A stretch of 64,000 nucleotides of DNA from contig OV277871.1 in assembly GCA_922989275.2 (NCBI GenBank), forward strand, positions 64,749,848-64,813,847. Direction: 5' to 3'. Below the pieces are notes generated by a model. That model saw nothing but the letters and a program-made list of their open reading frames with translations, was not told the DNA's origin and ran no database searches. The DNA comes from Gari tellinella. Lineage: Eukaryota > Mollusca > Bivalvia > Cardiida > Psammobiidae. Position numbers and translations under genes: made by a program. Shown piece after piece: positions 58,173-64,000 of this stretch; the stretch's first letter is position 1, and every line of letters begins with the position of its first letter.

Positions 58173-59342
58173 TTAGTCTCCTTTGTTGATACCGTAGGGC
58201 TGTAGTGTGTTCAGACGTCTTATCCAGTAAGTTTCTCGGCTCTTTCGATCTTTATCACACCAACGTTGGTCTGATTCAAGGACACAAAGTTCGATGTCAC
58301 TGAAAGAGTGTTGGTCTTTGCTGAAATGTTCTGCAACTGGAGATCTGTTGAATCTACGTAGCTTCCAATCTGATCTGTGTAGATTTATTCGCCGGCTAAT
58401 GGACATTTTTGTTTCACCCACATACTGTTTCTCACAAATGTTGCATGTCATCAAATATATGGCGTTTGAAGTCTTACAGTTTTGTTCGCCTTTGATTGAC
58501 GAAATTGCACCTGAGTTGCTTTTGAAAACAGACGTGGACTTCATAAGCTGGCATGTCTGGCATCTAGGAGTTCTACATGGACATGACAATCCTCTCTGGC
58601 TTTCTGAGGACTCTGTCTTGATTTTGGACTTGACCAGAATATCACGGAGTGATTTGGGCCTGCGGTAGGCAATGATTGGTTTTTCTGGAAATACTTTGCT
58701 GAGTCTCCTAGATGATTCGATTGTTGGCCAGTGCTTGTCGATCAGCTGGCGAATGTTGGGAAGGTCAGGGTGGTGGGTGACAACAAATGGCACTCTACTT
58801 TTCGATTTGGTTTTCTGTCTGTACTCCAGCAGATCTTGTCGTTCTTGGTTGTGAGCTTTTTTGACTGATTCTGTAACTGTACTTTTGTTGTATCCCCTAG
58901 CTGTCAAGTGTTGCACAAGCTCCTCCGCTCTGCGTTCAAAAGTTGAATCATGTGTGCATATGCGCCTGATACGAAGTGCAAGGCTATATGGAATGTTTTT
59001 GCAACAATGTTTCGGGTGACAGCTAGAGGGTAAGAGGTACTGATGCTTGTCCGTGGGTTTGGTGTACAAGTCGGTAATCAGTTTCCCATTAGTAATGCAT
59101 GAAACAGTATCTAGAAAAACGTGTTGGTCATTTGATATTTCACTTGTGAACTTTATGGTATTGTGAAACGTGTTGGCTTTTTCAAGAAATGTATGTAAGT
59201 CTTTGAGGCTATGGCACCAGTGCATGTCGATATCATCAATGAACCGGAGCCATAGATCAGGTTTTAAATCGACAGATGAAAGTAATTGTATCTCAAAGTG
59301 TCCCATGAAAATATTAGCATATGAAGGGGCCATTTTTGTGCA
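58173..59342 (-). CDS. PLE-A: canonical Penelope-like element, 3' half of RT plus GIY-YIG endonuclease
   Basis: The element's frame enters at 59342 from the pseudo-LTR of the neighbouring Naiad and ends at TAA (58175-58173). In order it has the end of RT motif B (KMAPSYANIFMGHFE), motif C FIDD, the DLYTKPTDKHQYL thumb-side stretch, CHPKH, the linker, a C-x4-C-x2-C cluster (CRTPRCQTC), then GIY-YIG: IY, C-x2-C, YVG, R, H and an ETYWIRRLN glutamate. Fingers, motif A and catalytic YxDD partner regions upstream are missing, so it is 5'-truncated. The coding remainder has no lesion. The frame stays open for a further 43 codons upstream, but these translate the CA-rich pseudo-LTR and are not part of the protein. 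Confidence 0.85.
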   Translation of the reverse strand, partial: CTKMAPSYANIFMGHFEIQLLSSVDLKPDLWLRFIDDIDMHWCHSLKDLHTFLEKANTFHNTIKFTSEISNDQHVFLDTVSCITNGKLITDLYTKPTDKHQYLLPSSCHPKHCCKNIPYSLALRIRRICTHDSTFERRAEELVQHLTARGYNKSTVTESVKKAHNQERQDLLEYRQKTKSKSRVPFVVTHHPDLPNIRQLIDKHWPTIESSRRLSKVFPEKPIIAYRRPKSLRDILVKSKIKTESSESQRGLSCPCRTPRCQTCQLMKSTSVFKSNSGAISSIKGEQNCKTSNAIYLMTCNICEKQYVGETKMSISRRINLHRSDWKLRRFNRSPVAEHFSKDQHSFSDIELCVLESDQRWCDKDRKSRETYWIRRLNTLQPYGINKGD

Positions 59343-59343
59343 C

Positions 59344-59666
59344 CAAATAAATACGAAAGAAGACTCAAGCAGGAAACGCAACACAAACAATACACCCATC
59401 TCTAAAGCAGAACACACACACAGCCATACCATAACAAACACACACACACACGCGCAATACCATTCCTTCATCTACACACTAAATAGAAAACAACACGCAA
59501 GACAAACATAAAGCTAAGTGAACATAGGAGCCCGCCTTGGTACGGTCAGTAGCAATCAATAATCAATTATAAATTAATTAACTATTAACAACCACTGGGG
59601 GTTAAACCTGGGTTTAGGGGCGCCCAACCTCACACTTATCTCCTATATTCACCTATAACGACGAAC
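59344..59666 (-). repeat. Downstream pseudo-LTR of the Naiad
   Basis: Contains CA microsatellite tracts, TTAAACCTGGGTTTAGGGGC and a shared edge GACGAAC. It differs from the other copy at only three places: CGCGC/CACGC, a five- or six-G run, and GCGCCC/GCGCGC. Confidence 0.85.
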
Positions 59667-59930
59667 AGTGTACATAAAATATAAACCCTGTTCCACAACC
59701 TTACAATCAAAAAGACCGCCAGCACAGTAAGTAAATACATGTAAAACATCTAACAAAATTCTCTGACAGGATTATTAGTAACACGGGAAAGAATTAAACA
59801 TTCAAGCCCGTGTTAAAAATAACCCACTATGGCAACGGTCAAATTGTACTCAAGCGAATAGTCTGTAGTCACGAGTAACTGTAAGACATGGGAGGGTTTA
59901 GGGTACGACAGAGAGGGAGAGAAAAACCAA

Positions 59931-59998
59931 AGCACGAAAATCCGACATAACTCTCCCGGTTAAGGACGGCTTTAGAGATACATCATCATGTAGTGCTA
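59931..59998 (-). ncRNA. Candidate type II SECIS element overlapping the stop codon
   Basis: Read on the minus strand. Helix I pairs AGCAC (59997-59993) with GTGCT (59935-59931). After an internal loop comes the quartet AUGA (59989-59986) facing GGAU (59943-59940), giving tandem G.A/A.G pairs. Helix II pairs 59984-59974 with 59944-59954, ten of eleven pairs including two G-U and one U.U mismatch. Twelve bases after the quartet come unpaired AAA (59973-59971), then a CCG/CGG mini-stem with an eight-base loop. These are all the parts of a eukaryotic SECIS at standard spacing. Such an element in the mRNA recruits SBP2 and eEFSec to read UGA as selenocysteine. It starts within the TAG stop codon, closer than usual. 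Confidence 0.8.
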
Positions 59999-62900
59999 AG
60001 CCCTGTCTGTCGTCGCACAACCAAAGAGGAAAGCATAGTTATCAATTGTAGATTGATCGATAACCAAACGTGAAGTGCGCAGCAATATAGTTGGATCATA
60101 ATCTTTTTTGAGGAAAAATCTAATACGTTTCACAAATAGGTTTTGAAAATGCATATGTCCAAGAATCTTACGAAGTCTGTAAATCACATCACCATAAAAC
60201 TCCGGATGTGAAATACCTTGCCGCAGAAAAGACTTTAAGTTACATTTATACTTGTTAATGAGAGGAAGATTTCTATAAAAGAATTTAGAAAATGTTTTAC
60301 GAAGTTCATGAAATCTGTACCCCTGTTTAAGAAGCTTTTCAGTAATAGTTTTATTACGAATGTGGAAGTCCTCAACAGATGTACAAGCCCTAGCAAAACG
60401 AATAAGTTGTGAAATATAAACCCCGTAAGATGTAGAACGGGGAACATCGCCATCTAGATGAGGATAGTTAAAAATACTAAAATCAAAATCATCTCGTTTA
60501 TCGTAAATCTTAGAAGAAACAATACCGTTATTTATTAAAAGATCCAAATCTAAAAATGGTGCCGATAAATTTGACTCGTTTGTTTTATTTAGGCGTAATT
60601 CTTTTGGGTAAATAAAAGGAAACAACGTATCAAAAAATGGATTGTCTATATTAAAAATATCATCTAGATAGCGCGATGTGTTGTTAAAGGCTTCGATCAT
60701 ATCTGCCTGTGTATCAGGTTTTAGACTTAGCATAAAGTCCCTCTCATAACAGTACAAAAATAGGTCTGCGACAAGGGGCGCACAGTTTGTACCCATAGGG
60801 ATACCAATCACTTGGCGGTATATGGTACTCCCAAAACGTACATAAATATTATCCAGAAGAAATGATAGTGTTTTACAGACATCGGTGCAAGTCCACATAG
60901 TGTAATGCTTAACCGTGTCATTTGTAAAAAATGCACGATCAGTATTACACGCCAGAAATAGTTTCCTTTCTCTGGCAAAAGTCTTTTCAATAAGTTGTAT
61001 AAGTTTATCTTTTATTAAATTATGAGGTAAGGTAGTATATAGTGTTGAAAAGTCATACGTACTAATATTGCAAGCTTGGTATTTCCTATGTTCAAGCTTC
61101 GTCAAAATTTCATTCGAGTTTTTGATAGACCAAAACAGATTAAGTCCAGAATTTTCGTAAGTCTTGTCACAATACCTTTGAACATGTTCTTTGATTTTAA
61201 TTAAAGACGATGTCAAAAGTTTGGAAAGCTTAGTAGTAGTACATGCACTTGAATTAGCAATAAAACGAGACTTATATGGTGTTTTGTGGAGTTTTGGTAT
61301 CCAGTACATAGTAGGAAGTTTATGACATGTAATGTTGACGTCAGCTTTTAATTGTTTACAAGTATCAAGATGATCAGATACTACATTATGCTCCGTTAAA
61401 TTAGTCGTTGTATAGGAATTGGTATTCACAAGTTCCTGGTTTAAAGTATCAACATAATGTAATCGTCATACAATTATCACATTATTGGATGCTTTGTCTG
61501 CAGGAACGAGTACATATTTGGAATGAAAGTCTTGTATGCCCTTCTTTAAGTGACGAATGTTAAATTTAGGTTTAGGTGGTAAAAGATGGTTATTGGATAA
61601 ATAGAACGAAATCCGGGTATCGATAATATCAAAAATTAATTCTTTCCATTTTGTAAGAGCGTCATTTTCAGCATGTTCTCTGCGGCACCAGTTGGTACTA
61701 TACTTATTCAAAGCTTCAGAAATATGATTGCGACAAGTATCGAAATCAATTAAGGCAGGTAATCTAAATTTAGGTCCCTTACTCAAAAGCGCTCTAATGC
61801 GTTTATCTTTAATGATATCGAAATTGCCAGTTATTATATGACCCACTGGAGCGTAACAGAATTTAGAAGAGGTACAGTCTCATGTATCTGGTGTGTTTTC
61901 GAGAATTTTAAGATCAGAAACAATTTTATTGTAGTTAAAAATTAACCCTCTAACAGATTTATTATACTTATAACAAATAATAGGTGGTTCAAGATTTTTT
62001 AAATAATTTGGAATAGCATTCATCACATTTTTGTTACGGAGAATACTTTGTAAATCTATGAAATCAATACCTTTATTTATAAAAGGGACCTTAATGAAAT
62101 ATCTTTTGTGATCGTTTAAAGAATCAATATGAGGTCTAAGAACATGCTGAGTATAACTTTGTATTAAACCTGCAGTACAATACAGAGGATCTGTGCGTAA
62201 AATTATTCCATCAGCCTTGTCGTCAATATCTTTTAAAGACGACAATGACAACGAAGAAAGCCGAGAAAGCATTTTATGTTTACCAGAATGTAACAGCAGA
62301 TTATGCAAGTCTGTAATAGAAATCGACTGACGTGATTTACGTTTAATATTTCCATTAATACGAATACCATGCGATCTAGATTTACGCTTTCGTGTAGAAT
62401 AAATCGAAAAAATATCAATTGAAGGTTCTTTAGAAATATTACCAGATTGGTATATATTATCATTCAAGCCTAAAGGAAAGGGTGTCTGTAAATTTTTAAT
62501 CCATTTTAATTCCGTTATAAATCTAGCCTTACATTTGAAACTATTAGTAGCATTTATATCATACATAATATGTTCAACAGGTTGAATTGAAATAAAATCT
62601 AATCCATGTCCAGATTTCCGAAAATGTTGATACAGAAAGTTCCTCAGTTTTTTGTTCCTACAAGTACGAAGATGTTCATTCAACCTAGTTTTGAGAGGAC
62701 GACCGGTTTGCCCAACATACTGGATACCACAACCTGGTGCTTTTCAAGTTAACACGTATACAATATGATTAGTTCGTCAGTTGATGTCTGAATCTATGAC
62801 AACACTAAATAATCTACCGTTTACTGTTGATTGTATAGTAGACTTGCAAGATAAATAATTGCAACACGCTCACCTCTTAGCATTGCACTTTTCAATAATA

Positions 62901-63193
62901 GGATGCACTCTACGTTTTTTGTTCAGTGGTCGTAAAAAAACAGAATTATTGCGTTGAATTGAATATTTAAGAGGTGAAAGCACGACTTTTGGACCATTAT
63001 GAAAACAATTATTAATAGAAATAGATGGAATGTGAAAAGAAGATGCCGAAAAGAGCTTAAGTGGTGTTAGCTGTACGCACGGCTTTAGTGATGCAAAATT
63101 AGTAGTATTTCTAGGGATATGAACAGAACACGCAGAGTGCATTCTAAGTGGTGTAAGGGGTATTTTTAGTCTTTTGTTTGTTTGAAGTTCCAT
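59996..63193 (-). CDS. Naiad-type PLE polyprotein: GIY-YIG endonuclease then reverse transcriptase, five UGA (Sec) codons
   Basis: One frame of 1,065 codons from ATG (63193-63191) to TAG (59998-59996); an in-frame TAG at 63244-63242 bounds the start. It has no TAA or TAG inside, only five TGAs, at residues 108, 139, 150, 438 and 576. Domains: basic N-terminus with LTPL-type repeats (1-102); C103-x4-U108-x2-C111; endonuclease with VYV (145-147), U150-x4-C155, YVG (159-161), R170, H174, H190-x5-H196 and E228; a linker; U438-D-C440, the CxC motif of permuted PLEs; a 'PADKASNN' stretch before U576; RT with fingers YWIPKLHKT and RFIANSS (629-649), motif A YDFSTLY with D714, motif B GIPMGTNCAP (797-806), motif C YLDD (842-845). 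It would nick target DNA and copy its RNA there. With UGA read as selenocysteine the copy appears intact; read as stop it would be broken five times. Confidence 0.85.
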
Positions 63194-63593
63194 GTTTAAG
63201 AGAAGTAAGTTAGCACCTGTCCCTATGTATCGACTATAACTCTACAGAAAGAAAATTCGAAATTTAATATAAAGTAATTCCAATTGGAAAAATGTGAAGA
63301 TTGAAAATGGTTAATGTAAGTAGTGAAAAAAGTAACTGGTGCGACGTTAGCAACTCATCGTCATACCTTATCTTTAATAGAAAGTAAAGAGTTAATGAAG
63401 AACCGGTACAATACCGAAGCTCATCTGACCATCGGTACATAGAGACCTACCATACGGTGCAAGAAAGAAAGCCAAAGAGACGAGTTGTACAACAAGTGCA
63501 CGCTCCTGCAGGAGGAATGATAACAATATTGATTAAATGTACGGGGCGACGTTTTACGGCCTCCACACGGCACAAGTAACACTATTGTGGCAA

Positions 63594-63917
63594 CAAATAA
63601 ATACGAAAGAAGACTCAAGCAGGAAACGCAACACAAACAATACACCCATCTCTAAAGCAGAACACACACACAGCCATACCATAACAAACACACACACACA
63701 CACGCAATACCATTCCTTCATCTACACACTAAATAGAAAACAACACGCAAGACAAACATAAAGCTAAGTGAACATAGGAGCCCGCCTTGGTACGGTCAGT
63801 AGCAATCAATAATCAATTATAAATTAATTAACTATTAACAACCACTGGGGGGTTAAACCTGGGTTTAGGGGCGCGCAACCTCACACTTATCTCCTATATT
63901 CACCTATAACGACGAAC
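63594..63917 (-). repeat. Upstream pseudo-LTR of the Naiad
   Basis: Direct repeat of 59344-59666 with one extra G. Between it and the start codon lies ~400 bases of 5' UTR without features that I recognise. Confidence 0.85.
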
Positions 63918-64000
63918 CCACGGACAAGCATCAGTACCTCTTACCCTCTAGCTGTCACCCGAAACATTGTTGCAAAAACATTCCATATAGCCTTGCACTC
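63918..64000 (+). CDS. PLE-A second copy, plus strand, cut by the window end
   Basis: From 63920 the plus strand encodes TDKHQYLLPSSCHPKHCC and on to LAL, and appears identical at the DNA level to the corresponding minus-strand stretch of PLE-A (59062-58979). It begins about 95 codons further into the protein than the left copy. The rest lies beyond the window. Confidence 0.8.

Larger units (their letters stand above)
59344..63917 (-). mobile_element. Full-length permuted (Naiad-type) Penelope-like element
   Basis: About 4.57 kb, bounded by direct ~323-bp pseudo-LTRs, with a 5' UTR (63593-63194), one long coding frame, a SECIS-like structure and a 3' UTR. The GIY-YIG domain precedes the RT, the reverse of canonical PLEs. 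Published work on Naiad and Chlamys PLEs describes this permuted order, pseudo-LTRs and selenocysteine-coding members in clams and spiders. The flanks are inverted pieces of PLE-A (minus at left, plus at right), so it sits at or near a head-to-head PLE-A junction. Confidence 0.85.

Noticed and set aside
59343..59471. First 43 codons of the open frame leading into PLE-A
   Set aside because: They translate the CA-rich pseudo-LTR of the Naiad, which also occurs at the other end of that element; the fusion is accidental.
58294..59511. Plus-strand frames of 60-124 codons over PLE-A
   Set aside because: They are antisense to the PLE-A coding sequence, which has clear RT and GIY-YIG motifs.
59750..59830. 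TAACACGGG/CCCGTGTTA hairpin as the SECIS
   Set aside because: It is a clean stem but lacks the AUGA/GA quartet and the AA apical bases at the right spacing; the structure at 59931-59998 has them all.
59996..63193. Reading the Naiad as a decayed pseudogene of four pieces
   Set aside because: All interruptions are TGA in one phase, three sit at cysteines conserved in the window's other PLEs, and a SECIS-like structure follows. Random decay would give TAA, TAG and frameshifts as well.

Overview
The window looks like repeat-dominated animal nuclear DNA, most likely from a bivalve or related mollusc. The grounds are an AT-rich background, a class A peptide-type GPCR exon behind a splice acceptor, dozens of TA-flanked MITEs, piggyBac-like MITEs in TTAA sites, a decayed LINE, and three Penelope-like retroelements (PLEs). 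One PLE is of the permuted Naiad type, whose multi-selenocysteine members are known from clams and spiders. The host species is an inference. I see no prokaryotic-style genes, rRNA, tRNA or CRISPR array.

Layout. Bases 1-4,066 hold MITE relics and a cluster of short palindromes. Bases 4,081-5,193 encode the only convincing host gene, a seven-transmembrane receptor. Bases 5,290-17,880 are a mosaic of MITEs, foldback elements, a 2.1-kb inverted-terminal-repeat element, a 200-base assembly gap and a 165-bp satellite. Bases 17,881-46,446 are a tandem array of five nearly identical ~5.59-kb units plus a partial sixth. Each unit is built only from repeats and carries no credible gene. Bases 46,447-55,812 return to dispersed MITEs, foldbacks and a LINE relic.

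Bases 55,813-64,000 are a nest of PLEs. A 5'-truncated canonical PLE (GIY-YIG endonuclease) has an inverted copy of its own 3' end joined to its 5' end, giving a ~373-bp inverted repeat. A second canonical PLE (3' half of RT plus GIY-YIG) lies tail-to-tail with it across a TA microsatellite. Between head-to-head copies of that second PLE sits a full-length permuted PLE (N-terminal GIY-YIG, C-terminal RT) flanked by ~323-bp pseudo-LTRs.

The main discovery is in that permuted element. What look like four broken ORFs are one reading frame of 1,065 codons interrupted only by five TGA codons and ended by TAG. Three of the five TGAs align exactly with zinc-binding-type cysteines in the two canonical PLEs of this same window, and a fourth falls in the CxC linker motif. 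A structure with all parts of a type II SECIS element begins at the stop codon. I read it as an intact multi-selenocysteine retroelement, not a pseudogene.
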